A stretch of DNA of 64,000 nucleotides from an uncultured Coriobacteriales bacterium (GCA_934654475.1 CAKUFZ010000002.1:1-64000), one strand, 5' to 3'; positions 1 through 9,104 are shown, numbered from the stretch's first letter. The notes: generated by a model not told the origin, from the letters alone. A program made the numbers and translations.

Positions 1-71
1 ACAAGGACTTCCAAGACATCGAGAGCTTCTATAACGAGCTCACTCAAATTCAAAATCTCAAGGACTCGTAA
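1..71 (+). CDS. 3' end of an unidentified gene (partial)
   Basis: The first 71 bases read open in one plus-strand frame for 22 codons and end in TAA at 69-71. The encoded tail finishes in IQNLKDS. It is acidic and polar and probably helical. A strong hairpin follows 85 bases later, as expected at the end of a transcript. Too little is present to name the protein. Confidence 0.5.
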   Translation, partial: KDFQDIESFYNELTQIQNLKDS

Positions 72-156
72 GCTTTTAGAACTCCCCCATAATATGTCTT
101 ATGTAAACCTGTATAAGTGAACATAGGAGCATATCTTCATACTTAAAGCGATGAAA

Positions 157-196
157 CAGCGCCCCGTTCCTTGGGATTTCCAGGAACGGGGCGCTG
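157..196. terminator. Hairpin between convergent genes
   Basis: A perfect 14-bp inverted repeat (157-170 and 183-196) with a 12-base loop lies between the plus-strand partial gene and the minus-strand iorB. On the plus strand it is followed by TGATTTTA, and on the minus strand by TTTCATC. It is probably a bidirectional terminator, although neither T tract is long. Confidence 0.7.
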
Positions 197-241
197 TGAT
201 TTTACGGCGATGACTTTGCGTGCAAAGTGAGTGGCTTCTGC

Positions 242-853
242 TTACTTCTCCTGAGCCAGTGCAAAGGCCTTTAGATTGGCCGCGAGGGTCTTGGGAGGAA
301 CGCGGTTCTCGATGGCCTTGTGCCAGGCCTCTTCTTCGATGGGCAGGTACGAGGCTGCACAGCCCAGAAGCGCCACGTTGGAGCACTTGCGGTTGCCGGC
401 TTCCTCGGCGAGCTCCTCGGCATCGAAAAGCGTCACGTCGTCGGTGCCGTAAGCCTTAAGCGCGCCATCGATGTTTTCGGGCATCGTGGCCAGGCCGCTC
501 AACACGGGCATGGGGATGATCTGGGTGTCGTTGACGATGACATGGCCGCCCGGCTTGAGGAACTCGAGGTTGCGCAGGGCCTCCATTGTCTCGAACGAGA
601 TAAGCAGGTCGGCGCAGCCCGGGTCGCACACCATCGTGGAGACGTTCTCACCGAAGCGCACCGTCGTGGAGACGGAGCCACCGCGCTGGGCCATGCCGTG
701 AATCTCGGAGACCTTCACGTCGTAGCCGGAGAACATGGCGGCGCCTGCAAGCAGATGAGCTGCGGTGATGGCACCCTGGCCACCCACGCCGCACAGCACG
801 ACCGTGATGGGCTTCGCGGGAAAATCGGGATAGAGCGATGCGTTGTTCGTCAT
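242..853 (-). CDS. iorB: Indolepyruvate:ferredoxin oxidoreductase, beta subunit
   Basis: This is the small subunit of the enzyme that oxidatively decarboxylates aryl pyruvates from aromatic amino-acid transamination to aryl-acetyl-CoA, passing electrons to ferredoxin. The 203-residue length is normal for IorB. The gamma-type oxidoreductase signature GVGGQG lies near residues 22-27, with MAQRGGSV near 54-61. The gene follows iorA with a 6-base gap, as in most iorAB operons. The enzyme is cytoplasmic and oxygen-sensitive, which fits an anaerobe fermenting amino acids. Confidence 0.95.
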   Translation of the reverse strand: MTNNASLYPDFPAKPITVVLCGVGGQGAITAAHLLAGAAMFSGYDVKVSEIHGMAQRGGSVSTTVRFGENVSTMVCDPGCADLLISFETMEALRNLEFLKPGGHVIVNDTQIIPMPVLSGLATMPENIDGALKAYGTDDVTLFDAEELAEEAGNRKCSNVALLGCAASYLPIEEEAWHKAIENRVPPKTLAANLKAFALAQEK

Positions 854-859
854 AGGGTC

Positions 860-2641
860 CTACTCCTCGGTCGAGATTGCACCGAAGGCGCAATATTGTT
901 CGCACTGCGAGCAGCCGTTGCACTGCTTTGCGTCGATCACGGCGCGACCGGCGGCATCGCGGCTAATGGCGGGGCAACCGATGCGCACGCAGGCGCCGCA
1001 GCCCCTGCAGGCGTCCTCGTTCACCACGCGCTTGGTGCCGCGGACCTTGTACTCCACGACGCAGGGCGACTGGCAGATGACGACGGAGAGCATGTCGGTG
1101 TGGGAGGCGGCGAGCTTGAGGGCGGCGCGGACCTCCTTCACATCGAGGGCGTTGGCCTGGATGACCTCGCCAACGCCGCATGCCTTAAGGACGCTCGGCA
1201 GGTCGAGCTCGCGAGAGGGCCTCCCCTGCAGCGTGATGCCGCTTACGGGGTTGCCCTGGCCGCCCGTCATGGCGGTGGTGCGGTTGTCGAGGATCACGAC
1301 GTTGCCGCAGCCCGCGTTGTACACGGCCGAGATGACGCCCGACAGGCCCGAGTGGGCAAACGTGGAGTCACCGATGACCGAGAAGACGGGGCGTGCTCCC
1401 CCGGCCACCTGCTCGCAGCCGCGCTCCTTCTCCAGGGCGCGAGCGACCTCGAAGCCGTGGCCCATGGACACCGAGGCGCCCATGTCGATGGCCGACTCAA
1501 GCGTGGCGAGCGGCGGCAGGGCACCGAGCGTGTAGCAGCCGATGTCGCCCAAGACGATGGCGCGCATGCGCTTGAGCTCGAAGAACGGCACACGGTGAGG
1601 GCAGCCGGCGCACAGTGCCGGAGGACGGCCGGGCAGGTTTGCCTCAGCGGCAAGCTTGCAGGCCTCCTCGTTGCAGGCGACCTCAAGGCCTAGGGCGCGG
1701 CGAATGATGGCGGGCGAGAGCTCGAAGGCGCAGGGCAGCGGGCTTGCCCACGCGGCAGGCACGAGACCCATCGCGCGGACGGCCTTCTCGTAGTAGTCAC
1801 AGGCCTCCTCAACCACGTACACCTTGTCCACCGTGCCGAAGAACTCGGCGATCTTGCGTGCGGGCAGCGGATACGAGATGCCGAGCTTGAGGGTCGACGC
1901 CTCGGGCACAGCCTCACGAACGTGCTGGTAGGCAGCACCGGAGCAGATGAAACCGATGGTGGTGTCGCGCAGCTCGATCTTGTTGAGCGGGCTCGCCTCG
2001 GCGTACTCGGTGAGCTTTGCCACGCGCTCGTCGGCCACCAGGCGCTTGGGACGGGCGTTGGCCGGCATCATGACCCAGTCCTTGATGCTTGTCTCAAAGG
2101 TGATAGGCTCGCAAGTCTGGCGCTCCCCTACCTCGACGGGCGTGCGCGTGTGCGAGATGCGCACGGTGGAGCGCACCATGCAGATAGTGGAGAACTCCTC
2201 GGAGAGCCTGAAGGCCTCCTTGGTCATCTCGAGGGCCTCGGCGGAGTCGGCGGGCTCGAACATGGGAACGCGGGCAAATGCGGCGTAATTGCGGCTGTCC
2301 TGCTCGTTCTGCGAAGAGAACATGCCGGGGTCGTCGGCTGCGAGCAGCACCAGGCCGCCGCGCACACCCGAATAGGCAAGCGACATGAGCGGGTCGGCGG
2401 CGACGTTGACGCCGACGTGCTTCATCGTCACGAGCGCGCGGTGCCCTGCCATGGAGAAGCCCAGGGCGTTCTCAAGGGCGACCTTCTCGTTGATGGCCCA
2501 CTCCGCATAGACGTCGTCGAGCTTGGCGAACGTCTCGAGCGTCTCGGTCGAAGGGGTGCCCGGATAGCCGAAACCGGCGTCACAGCCGGCTTCCCACGCT
2601 CCCCTGGCTATAGCCTCATTGCCGCTGAGCAGCTGTTTCAT
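860..2641 (-). CDS. iorA: Indolepyruvate:ferredoxin oxidoreductase, alpha subunit
   Basis: This is the 593-residue catalytic subunit. The N-terminal half has the pyrimidine-binding domain (GYPGTPSTE near residue 26). The centre carries the thiamine-diphosphate motif beginning GDSTF and ending at the Asn of VVILDN. The C-terminus holds a two-cluster ferredoxin domain with CRGCGACVRIGC and CNGCSQCEQYC, as expected for two Fe-S clusters. With IorB it makes aryl-acetyl-CoA and reduced ferredoxin. It begins 31 bases after the third NlpC/P60 gene, so it may share its transcript, although no functional link is evident. Confidence 0.95.
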   Translation of the reverse strand: MKQLLSGNEAIARGAWEAGCDAGFGYPGTPSTETLETFAKLDDVYAEWAINEKVALENALGFSMAGHRALVTMKHVGVNVAADPLMSLAYSGVRGGLVLLAADDPGMFSSQNEQDSRNYAAFARVPMFEPADSAEALEMTKEAFRLSEEFSTICMVRSTVRISHTRTPVEVGERQTCEPITFETSIKDWVMMPANARPKRLVADERVAKLTEYAEASPLNKIELRDTTIGFICSGAAYQHVREAVPEASTLKLGISYPLPARKIAEFFGTVDKVYVVEEACDYYEKAVRAMGLVPAAWASPLPCAFELSPAIIRRALGLEVACNEEACKLAAEANLPGRPPALCAGCPHRVPFFELKRMRAIVLGDIGCYTLGALPPLATLESAIDMGASVSMGHGFEVARALEKERGCEQVAGGARPVFSVIGDSTFAHSGLSGVISAVYNAGCGNVVILDNRTTAMTGGQGNPVSGITLQGRPSRELDLPSVLKACGVGEVIQANALDVKEVRAALKLAASHTDMLSVVICQSPCVVEYKVRGTKRVVNEDACRGCGACVRIGCPAISRDAAGRAVIDAKQCNGCSQCEQYCAFGAISTEE

Positions 2642-2672
2642 CGTGTCCTCTCAATCCCTGGGTCTTTGGAAC

Positions 2673-3860
2673 TTATATCGGCGAGCCTCCGCCGATGAAG
2701 TCGGTGATGGTGTCGATTCTGATGAAAAGGTTTGGCGAGGGTGCATCGATCATCTGGCCGTTGCCGATGTAGATGCCCACGTGGCCGTCGTTGGGGAATA
2801 CCAAGTCGCCCGGTTCAAGCTCGTCGATCGAGGTCTTCCAGTCGCCGGCCGCCTGGATGTCGTCTATCTGGTCCCAGGTGGTGCGTCCGATGGAATATCC
2901 CTCAAGGGCGTAGCAGTGCTGCGCGAAGCCCGAACAGTCGTACCCGAGTAACGTGGCATAGTTCGAGTCGTCGCCACCCCACTCGTAGGGCATACCCAGG
3001 CATGCGTAGGCGTTTTCCGTGACGGAACCTTGGGAGATGCCCACGTTGTACACACCTACCGCCTCGCCTGCGTCTGCCGCGCCTGCGGCAAGGGCACGGG
3101 CCGATGCTGCTGCCGTGAGCTGCTCCTGCTGCGCGGAGAAAAGCTGCTGCACCTGCGTGGACAGCTGAGCCACGATGTCGTCGGACTCTTGCTTCTGCTG
3201 GGCGAGCTGGGCCTCTTGCTCCTGAAGCTGGTTGAGCAGGTTGGTCTCGGTGGCCTGCTGCTCGGTGAGTTCTTGCTGGAGCTCCTCGAGCCTGACCTTG
3301 AGGTCCTTGATCTCGTTGATTGTCTCGACCTGGGAGTTCTGCACGGCGCTTGCGTAGTACGTGCGCGTCACGAAGTCGTTGAAGTCCGACGAGGCCAGGA
3401 TGACGTCGAGAAAGCTCAGGACGCCCGACTTGTAGGTAATCTGCAGGTACGCGGCCAATGCGGCCTGGGCGGTCGCAAGGTCGCTCGTGGTCTGCGTGAT
3501 GTCGGCCTTGGTCTGGTCGATCTGGGTGCCGATGCGCTTGAGGTCAGTCTGCGTGGAGTGGATGAGACCTTGTGTCTGCTCGAGCTGCGCGCCGATCTCC
3601 TGCAACTTTGCCTGGGCTTCGTCAAACTGCTGCTGAGCGGCGATGAGCTCGTTGGTGGAAGTCGGCGCGGCGGTCGCAGCCTGGGTCTCTTGTGCCGATG
3701 TGTCCTGCTCGCCGGTGTCTTCGACCGTGTCGGTCTGCTGGGCGCCGGCATCGTCTGCAGGCTCGTCGACCGTGTCGGCCAGGGCAACAGGGACGCTGAG
3801 CGCAAGCGTGAGCGCGCCGAGTGCAATGAGCTTTCGTGCATACATGCCGTTGGTTTCCAT
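2673..3860 (-). CDS. Secreted coiled-coil NlpC/P60 peptidoglycan hydrolase (copy 3)
   Basis: A 395-residue exported endopeptidase. A Sec-type signal peptide (basic KLIALGALTLALSVPVALA) is followed by an acidic Thr/Gln/Asp-rich stretch, a long coiled coil (about 70-245) and a C-terminal NlpC/P60 domain. The catalytic Cys lies in YDCSGF and the His in HVGIYIG. Where many relatives have a third polar His, this protein has MIDAP. The ATG at 3860 has GGGGAGG 5 bases upstream. It is the last of three tandem paralogues, and this one has no twin-arginine motif. The likely role is cleavage of stem peptides at the septum or wall, with the coiled coil for regulation or docking as in RipA/CwlO-type enzymes (family knowledge). 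Confidence 0.88.
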   Translation of the reverse strand: METNGMYARKLIALGALTLALSVPVALADTVDEPADDAGAQQTDTVEDTGEQDTSAQETQAATAAPTSTNELIAAQQQFDEAQAKLQEIGAQLEQTQGLIHSTQTDLKRIGTQIDQTKADITQTTSDLATAQAALAAYLQITYKSGVLSFLDVILASSDFNDFVTRTYYASAVQNSQVETINEIKDLKVRLEELQQELTEQQATETNLLNQLQEQEAQLAQQKQESDDIVAQLSTQVQQLFSAQQEQLTAAASARALAAGAADAGEAVGVYNVGISQGSVTENAYACLGMPYEWGGDDSNYATLLGYDCSGFAQHCYALEGYSIGRTTWDQIDDIQAAGDWKTSIDELEPGDLVFPNDGHVGIYIGNGQMIDAPSPNLFIRIDTITDFIGGGSPI

Positions 3861-3915
3861 ATCGACCTCCCCTGCTGCGCTTGCCTGTTACATCAACCTG
3901 ACTATGGTACGCCTC

Positions 3916-5244
3916 TTAGACCGGGCAACCGCCGAAACAATCGCTGAACCAGCATGAACGGTACTGAACGACCTGGCCTTCGTACGGCGCGTCGATGAGG
4001 CAGCCGCCGCCCTGGTAGATTCCCACGTGACCGGAGTGCGGGAAGATGAGGTCGCCAGCTTCGAGCTGGCTCATGGAGTAGACCATCTGACCGCAGGCAG
4101 AGATGTCGGCTGCCTGGGAGTAGGTGTCGCGGCCGATGGAGTAGCCGGCCTGGGCGTAGCAGTACTGCGTGAGACCCGAGCAGTCAAAGCCGGAGGGATC
4201 GGTGCCGCCCCACACGTAGGGCACACCGCAGTAGTTCCAAGCAATGCTGGCAACCGAGTAGATGTGGTTGCCTGAGCCACCGGTGGAGCCGCCCCAATCG
4301 CCGCCGGAAGAACTGCCGCCGTTGCCGGAGTCGCCGCCCCAGTCTCCGCCCGAAGAGCCGCCGCTGTTGTCAGTGGAACCGCTGTTGTCGGGCGCGCTGG
4401 AGCCGTTATCGGTGGTGCCGCCAGTGGTTCCGCCATCGGTGCTGCCGCTGTTGTCGGGCGTGGTACCTGCGTTTCCGTTCGAGGTGCCGGTGTTGCCTGA
4501 GGAAGTGCCGCCGTTGGAGCCTGCGGCCTCTTGGGCCGCGCGCTCGGCTGCGGCGCGCTGCTCGGCTATGGTCTCCTGCTGGGCCTGTGCGATAAGTGCG
4601 GTGACTTCTGAGCTCAGACTGGCCGTGTAGCTGCTGTAATAGCTTTCGGTGTTGGCGAGCTGGTCGGTGTAGTCCTGCTGGTCGGCAAGCAGCTGCTCCT
4701 GGGTGGCGCGCTGCTGCTGCAACTCGGCCTCTTCCGCCTCGAGCTCGGCCTTGAGCGTCTTGACGTTGTTGATGGCCTCGGTGTCGGCGTCGTTGACCTT
4801 GTTGGCGTAATACAGACGGCTTACAAAGTCCTCGAAGTCGGCCGAGTCGAGGAGGACCTCGAGCAGGTTGGAGGTGCCGGCCCTGTAGCTAGCGCCGAGA
4901 CGTTCGGCGAGGACATCCTGAGCCTCGAGCAGCTCGGACTGCTTCTGGGCGATGGTTACCTCGAGCTCGGCGATCTGGTCGTTGGTCTGCTGCAGGTTGG
5001 CCTGGCACTCAGCCAGGTTGTACTGGGCGATCTCGAGCTGCTCGGTAATGCTCTGCAGTTCGGCCATAGCCGCCTCATACTCGGCCTGGGCGCCGGAAAG
5101 TGCCGCAAGGGTTGCGTCGGTTGCGGCCTGAGCGCCACGGGGTGCGAGGGCACCTCCCATGATGCATGCAGCACCTGCCATGACGGCGACCTTGCCGAAG
5201 TCGCGTCTGGTGAGCTGTCGTGCTTCTGTATTGTTCATGACCAT
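3916..5244 (-). CDS. Tat-exported coiled-coil NlpC/P60 hydrolase (copy 2)
   Basis: A 442-residue paralogue of its neighbours. The N-terminus has a twin-arginine motif (LTRRDFGK) ahead of a hydrophobic stretch ending GAQAA. A coiled coil covers about 45-240, then a roughly 85-residue Gly/Ser/Thr/Asn linker, then an NlpC/P60 domain with Cys in FDCSGL and His in GHVGIYQG. The protein ends CFGGCPV, matching the tails of the other two copies (FIGGGSPI and FCGGGSPL). AAGGAAG precedes ATG 5244 by 4 bases, and an in-frame ATG at 5238 is an alternative. Tat export would mean folding before secretion. This is inferred from the motif only. Confidence 0.88.
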   Translation of the reverse strand: MVMNNTEARQLTRRDFGKVAVMAGAACIMGGALAPRGAQAATDATLAALSGAQAEYEAAMAELQSITEQLEIAQYNLAECQANLQQTNDQIAELEVTIAQKQSELLEAQDVLAERLGASYRAGTSNLLEVLLDSADFEDFVSRLYYANKVNDADTEAINNVKTLKAELEAEEAELQQQRATQEQLLADQQDYTDQLANTESYYSSYTASLSSEVTALIAQAQQETIAEQRAAAERAAQEAAGSNGGTSSGNTGTSNGNAGTTPDNSGSTDGGTTGGTTDNGSSAPDNSGSTDNSGGSSGGDWGGDSGNGGSSSGGDWGGSTGGSGNHIYSVASIAWNYCGVPYVWGGTDPSGFDCSGLTQYCYAQAGYSIGRDTYSQAADISACGQMVYSMSQLEAGDLIFPHSGHVGIYQGGGCLIDAPYEGQVVQYRSCWFSDCFGGCPV

Positions 5245-5295
5245 GACACTTCCTTACTGGTCTTTGTTTGCTGAATAGTCCGCCTGATGAGGGGT

Positions 5296-6495
5296 TTAGA
5301 GCGGGCTGCCGCCACCGCAGAAGCCATCGCAGAAGTACAGGGTCCTGACCTGCACGCCTCCCGAGGGGATGGAGTCGATGATGTAACCGTCGCCGATGTA
5401 GAGACCCACATGGTAGATGGAACCGCCGCGGGCATAGAAAACGAGGTCGCCCGCCACAAGGCCGTCGGCACCCACGAGGTTGCCCTTGCCTGCGACGATG
5501 CTGTACTGCACGCCCGACTGGTGGTAGAGCGAGTAGCCGCACGCCCCATACGCGGCGCTCGTAAGACCCGAGCAGTCAAGCGTGCCATACGGCGTGCCGA
5601 TGAGGCTGTAGGCAGCGCTCACCACACTGGAGTCGTGAACGCCGGTGCCACCAGAGCTCGACCCGCCCGTGTCCGAACCACCTGAACCTGAGTCGCTCGA
5701 ACCCGAGTCGCCGGAATCCGAGCTGGAACCCGAGTCGCCCGAGCTTGACCCGCCCTGTGCGGCCTGCTCCTGGCGCTGGCGCTCGGCCTCCTGCTCGGCT
5801 GCGATGCGCGCGGCCTCGGCGGCTGCGGCAATCTCGGCGTCGCGCTGGGCGATGAGTGCCTGGACCTCGGAATCAAGCGATGCGGCGTAGTCCTGCGCGG
5901 CGGCAAGGCGTACCGAGAGCTCGTCGAGCGCGGCTTCCTGCTGGGCTCGAAGGTCCTCAAGTTGTGCCTGATGCTCGTAAAGAGCCTGCTGGTCGGCCTC
6001 AAGGGACGCTTTGATGTCCTTGACGGCCTGGATGGCCTCAGCGTCGGCGTCGGAAGTCTTGTTGGCATAGTACAGGCGACTCACGAAGTCGTCGAAGTCG
6101 GTCGCCTGCAGGAGCACGTCGATGAGCGCGACGTTGCCTGCGCGGTAGCTTGCCGCCACGCGGTCGTACAGGATGTCCTGTGCCTGCGACAGTTCGGCCT
6201 GCTTGGCCTCGATGTCAGCCTGGAGCTGGTCAATCTGGGCCTGGGTGTCGTTGATTTGATCAAGAATGTAGTTGTACTGCGCCTCGGCGTCGAAGTACTG
6301 GTCGTTGAGATAATCAATCTGCGCAAGGGCGTTTTCATAGCGCGTCTGCGCATCGGAAAGCGCCGCCTCGGTCTCGGCGGAGGCGGAGTAGTCGGCGTAT
6401 GCCGGGGTACCCAGCAGAGCACCGGTGCCGAGGATGGCCAACATCGAGAAAGCCGACGTGGCAAAGGTTCGTCTTGTGATGCCGTTCAGACTCAT
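5296..6495 (-). CDS. Tat-exported coiled-coil NlpC/P60 hydrolase (copy 1)
   Basis: A 399-residue wall hydrolase and the first of the three tandem copies. It has a twin-arginine-like start (ITRRTFATSAF), a coiled coil (about 40-245), a Ser/Gly/Asp-rich linker and an NlpC/P60 domain with Cys in LDCSGL and His in YHVGLYIG. The third position is IIDSIP rather than the commoner His. I chose ATG 6495 over an in-frame TTG at 6504 because GAAGGG sits 11 bases from the ATG but only 2 from the TTG. A gap of 51 bases separates it from copy 2, which suggests one transcript. Confidence 0.85.
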   Translation of the reverse strand: MSLNGITRRTFATSAFSMLAILGTGALLGTPAYADYSASAETEAALSDAQTRYENALAQIDYLNDQYFDAEAQYNYILDQINDTQAQIDQLQADIEAKQAELSQAQDILYDRVAASYRAGNVALIDVLLQATDFDDFVSRLYYANKTSDADAEAIQAVKDIKASLEADQQALYEHQAQLEDLRAQQEAALDELSVRLAAAQDYAASLDSEVQALIAQRDAEIAAAAEAARIAAEQEAERQRQEQAAQGGSSSGDSGSSSDSGDSGSSDSGSGGSDTGGSSSGGTGVHDSSVVSAAYSLIGTPYGTLDCSGLTSAAYGACGYSLYHQSGVQYSIVAGKGNLVGADGLVAGDLVFYARGGSIYHVGLYIGDGYIIDSIPSGGVQVRTLYFCDGFCGGGSPL

Positions 6496-6671
6496 GGAGC
6501 ACAAATCCCTTCAATCGCTGAAAGGCTATTTTACCAAGCGCGGGCGGCGCATCGCCAAGGGTTGGCAATGTAGGCATAAACCCCAAGAATGCTTAAAAGT
6601 GTTCAGCTTTGGGGCTTGCCCGTTTGGGCGGAAGGATTTCGCGGTTTGCCTGCATACGCGTGTCGATACCG

Positions 6672-6701
6672 AAAAAAAAGGGGCGGATGCCCGCCCCTTT
6701 T
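6672..6701 (-). terminator. Rho-independent terminator after the MerR gene
   Basis: A perfect GGGGCGG/CCGCCCC stem (6680-6686 and 6691-6697) with a 4-base loop is followed on the minus strand by a run of 8 T. It separates the MerR/FHA unit from the NlpC/P60 unit. Confidence 0.92.
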
Positions 6702-6738
6702 ACCTGGTTGCTTCGAGTTTATGTGCTTGGCAGGCGCG

Positions 6739-7434
6739 TTACAGCTCGGCCATACGCTGCACAAGCGTGGAATAGATGGCGTTGTTGAGCTCGATGAGAT
6801 GCGCGAGGGTCTTGTCAGGCTGAGCGTCGGCATCTTTGCGAGCGATGATGGCCAGACCCTGCTTGTAGAACGTCACGTCGCGGTTGGCGCGCTGAATGTG
6901 GCTTTTGAGGGTGCGCGTGTCAAAACCATAGCCGCCCAGCTCAAAGGCGGCCTTGACGAGCTCGAGATCGTGGCCGGACACAGAAGGACGGCCCATGGTG
7001 TCGGCCTTGGCGTCGAGGAAACCGGCCTCAATGAGCTCGCCGACGAATGTGGCAGGAACCTCGGCCTGCGCCGCCATCTCGTCGATGGGATGATATGCCT
7101 GGGCAAACGCGTCGTCTTTGGACTCGGCGGCCTCCTCTGCGGACTCTTGCGCATCAGCGTCGCCGTCAAGGATGCTCAGATATGCATCGGGAGACGCGTC
7201 AAGCTTTTCCTTGATGACCGCCAAGGGATAGAACTGCGTCTTCTGCATCTGGAGGATGGCCTCGAGACGCGCAATGTCGTGGTCCGAGTACATGCGGTAG
7301 CCGCTCTTGGTGCGCTGCGGCGTAACAAGGCCCTCGCTCTCCAGGAAACGCACCTTCGACACCGTGATGTCGGGATGGTTGATCTGGAGCTGTTTGACGA
7401 CCTTGCCGATAGTGTACTTGGGTTCATCCGTCAT
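6739..7434 (-). CDS. MerR-family transcriptional regulator, FtsR-like
   Basis: A 231-residue DNA-binding protein. The N-terminal winged helix reads YTIGKVVKQLQINHPDITVS, with the family's KVRFLESEGLV and GYRMYSDHDI around residues 25-55. The C-terminal half is predicted helical, with no metal-binding Cys pattern. It lies directly downstream of an FHA protein. In mycobacteria and corynebacteria the FHA gene garA is followed by the MerR-type regulator FtsR, which controls cell-division genes (family knowledge). The gene order and the long helical C-terminus make this the likely orthologue. Which genes it controls here is not visible. Confidence 0.85.
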   Translation of the reverse strand: MTDEPKYTIGKVVKQLQINHPDITVSKVRFLESEGLVTPQRTKSGYRMYSDHDIARLEAILQMQKTQFYPLAVIKEKLDASPDAYLSILDGDADAQESAEEAAESKDDAFAQAYHPIDEMAAQAEVPATFVGELIEAGFLDAKADTMGRPSVSGHDLELVKAAFELGGYGFDTRTLKSHIQRANRDVTFYKQGLAIIARKDADAQPDKTLAHLIELNNAIYSTLVQRMAEL

Positions 7435-7468
7435 CGCGTGTGCTCTCCCACCGGGACTCGAAGGCTGC

Positions 7469-7867
7469 TTAGTGCATGTTGAAGATCATCTTGAAGGTGC
7501 CGATCTGAATCGTCGAGCCGTTGAAGAGCTCGCTCGAAGAAACGATGGCGGCGTCGACCCAGGTGCCGTTGAGCGAGCCCAGGTCCTCGATGATGGCGCG
7601 GCCGCCCTGAATGCTCAAGTGGGCATGGCGGCGCGACACGGTGCGGTCGTTGAGGAAGACCTCGCAGTTCGGGTCGCGGCCGATGGTGACCTCGGGGATG
7701 TCGAGGATGAAGCGCTCGCCGGTGGAAGGGCCGCGCACGATGGTGAGCTCGGCCAGACCGGAATCCTGGGAGCTCATGTCGATGTTGGGAAGGGTGATGT
7801 CGGGCATGAGGTTGAACGACTGGGTCTGGCCCATGATGCCCGTCAGGTTGTTCATGTTCTCGTTCAT
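7469..7867 (-). CDS. FHA-domain protein, GarA/OdhI-like
   Basis: A 132-residue cytoplasmic phosphothreonine-binding protein. The FHA core shows IGRDPNCEVFLND, SRRHAHLS and LGSLNGTWV, the Gly-Arg, Ser-Arg-His and Asn-Gly signature. The short N-terminal arm has Thr-Gln-Ser (residues about 14-16), placed like the phosphorylated threonines of GarA/OdhI. That it is a phosphosite is inference. Start ATG 7867 has GAGGGG 5 bases upstream; longer in-frame starts lack such a site. In relatives this protein inhibits 2-oxoglutarate-handling enzymes until phosphorylated by PknB/PknG. Confidence 0.85.
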   Translation of the reverse strand: MNENMNNLTGIMGQTQSFNLMPDITLPNIDMSSQDSGLAELTIVRGPSTGERFILDIPEVTIGRDPNCEVFLNDRTVSRRHAHLSIQGGRAIIEDLGSLNGTWVDAAIVSSSELFNGSTIQIGTFKMIFNMH

Positions 7868-7910
7868 AGTAACCCCTCGTGTGTCGTGGGTTCGTTGTAT
7901 GGTTAACAGT

Positions 7911-9104
7911 TTAATAGAAGAGCTGCGATACAAGCGGGCCAAAGGCATGCGACTCAAAAAGAACCGCTTCGCCCTTCTCCGTGCGAACGGCGCCTGTGGA
8001 GCCGGCGCTGTCCTGCCAGGAGATGGTGGAGGTGACCTCGTCAGGCTCGATCATGCCGGCGTCGCTTTCGCTTACCGACACTGATCGCGAGGCGTTGTCG
8101 CGAAACAGCACAAGGCCGTTTGCGCCATAGCCGACCGACCAGCTCGCGTTTTCGGCAAAGGGCGCATACAGGGTGACGTTTGTTGTACCGACTCCCTGTA
8201 GCTCGGGATAGTGGCTGAAAGCCCAATCGAGCAGCGTGCGTGCGTCTGACCAGCGTCCCTCGCTCTCCTCGCATCCCAAGACGCTGATGAACAGGGTCTT
8301 GGAGCCTAAGGTCGCGCGGCCCACGAAGCAGTTGCCGGCGTTGTAGGTGAAGCCCGTCTTGATGCCGCGCATGCCGGGGTACGAGTTGCCAAGGGCATCG
8401 GTCGATTCCAGCGTCTTGGATTCTCCCCCCACCTGAACCGTCGTGTAGGCCGAGCCCACGATGGAGCTGAAAAGGGGGATCTGCACGGCATGGCGCGCAA
8501 GCGTGATGAGGTCGAGCGGGGTGGAATGATGCCCGTCCTCGTCGAGGCCGTGGGGGTTGACGTAGTGGGTGCCCGAAAGGCCAAGTTCTGCGGCTTTGCT
8601 GTTCATCATTTCGACGAAGTTGGCGACCGAGCCGCCCACGCATTCGGCAATGCACACCGCGGCGTCGTTGCCCGAGTAGACAAGCAGACCGTGAAGCAGC
8701 TCGTTGAGCGTTGCCTGGTCGCCGGGGTCATAACCGATGAGCTGGCCGTATACGGTATTGACGATGTCGGAGACGGTGTAGACAGTATCGAGCGAAACGC
8801 CGCTTTCCAGCGCAACGACGGCTGTCATGATCTTGGTCGTCGAGGCCATGGCCATGGAGACGTCGCCGTTGAGCGAGAAAAGGACGTTTCCGTCCTCGTC
8901 TACCACGGCAGCCTCGCGGGCGAACTGCAAGGCAGGATAGTCGTCACCGAAGGCAGACCAGCGGTTGGTGTCGGCATGGGCAGGGACGGCGTGGAAGGCA
9001 CCGGCGGCGGCAAGACACACAAGTGCGCCCAAGCCCAAGAAATCCCTGCGCGAGAGAGACATGGCGATGCGCGGGCTAGGCTGCATCGTTGGACTGTTCA
9101 GCAT
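7911..9104 (-). CDS. D-alanyl-D-alanine carboxypeptidase (Tat-exported, S11 family)
   Basis: A 397-residue low-molecular-weight penicillin-binding protein that trims the terminal D-Ala from peptidoglycan. The three active-site motifs are visible: STTK (the SxxK nucleophile), YSGN (SxN) and KTGF. The N-terminus has SLSRRDFLGLGA, a twin-arginine signal, ending around AHAD. ATG 9104 has GAGGAG 8 bases upstream and overlaps the preceding gene by 29 bases. A start at 9062 just before the Tat motif lacks a ribosome site. The last ~20 residues carry no obvious amphipathic membrane anchor that I can call with certainty. Confidence 0.88.
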   Translation of the reverse strand: MLNSPTMQPSPRIAMSLSRRDFLGLGALVCLAAAGAFHAVPAHADTNRWSAFGDDYPALQFAREAAVVDEDGNVLFSLNGDVSMAMASTTKIMTAVVALESGVSLDTVYTVSDIVNTVYGQLIGYDPGDQATLNELLHGLLVYSGNDAAVCIAECVGGSVANFVEMMNSKAAELGLSGTHYVNPHGLDEDGHHSTPLDLITLARHAVQIPLFSSIVGSAYTTVQVGGESKTLESTDALGNSYPGMRGIKTGFTYNAGNCFVGRATLGSKTLFISVLGCEESEGRWSDARTLLDWAFSHYPELQGVGTTNVTLYAPFAENASWSVGYGANGLVLFRDNASRSVSVSESDAGMIEPDEVTSTISWQDSAGSTGAVRTEKGEAVLFESHAFGPLVSQLFY

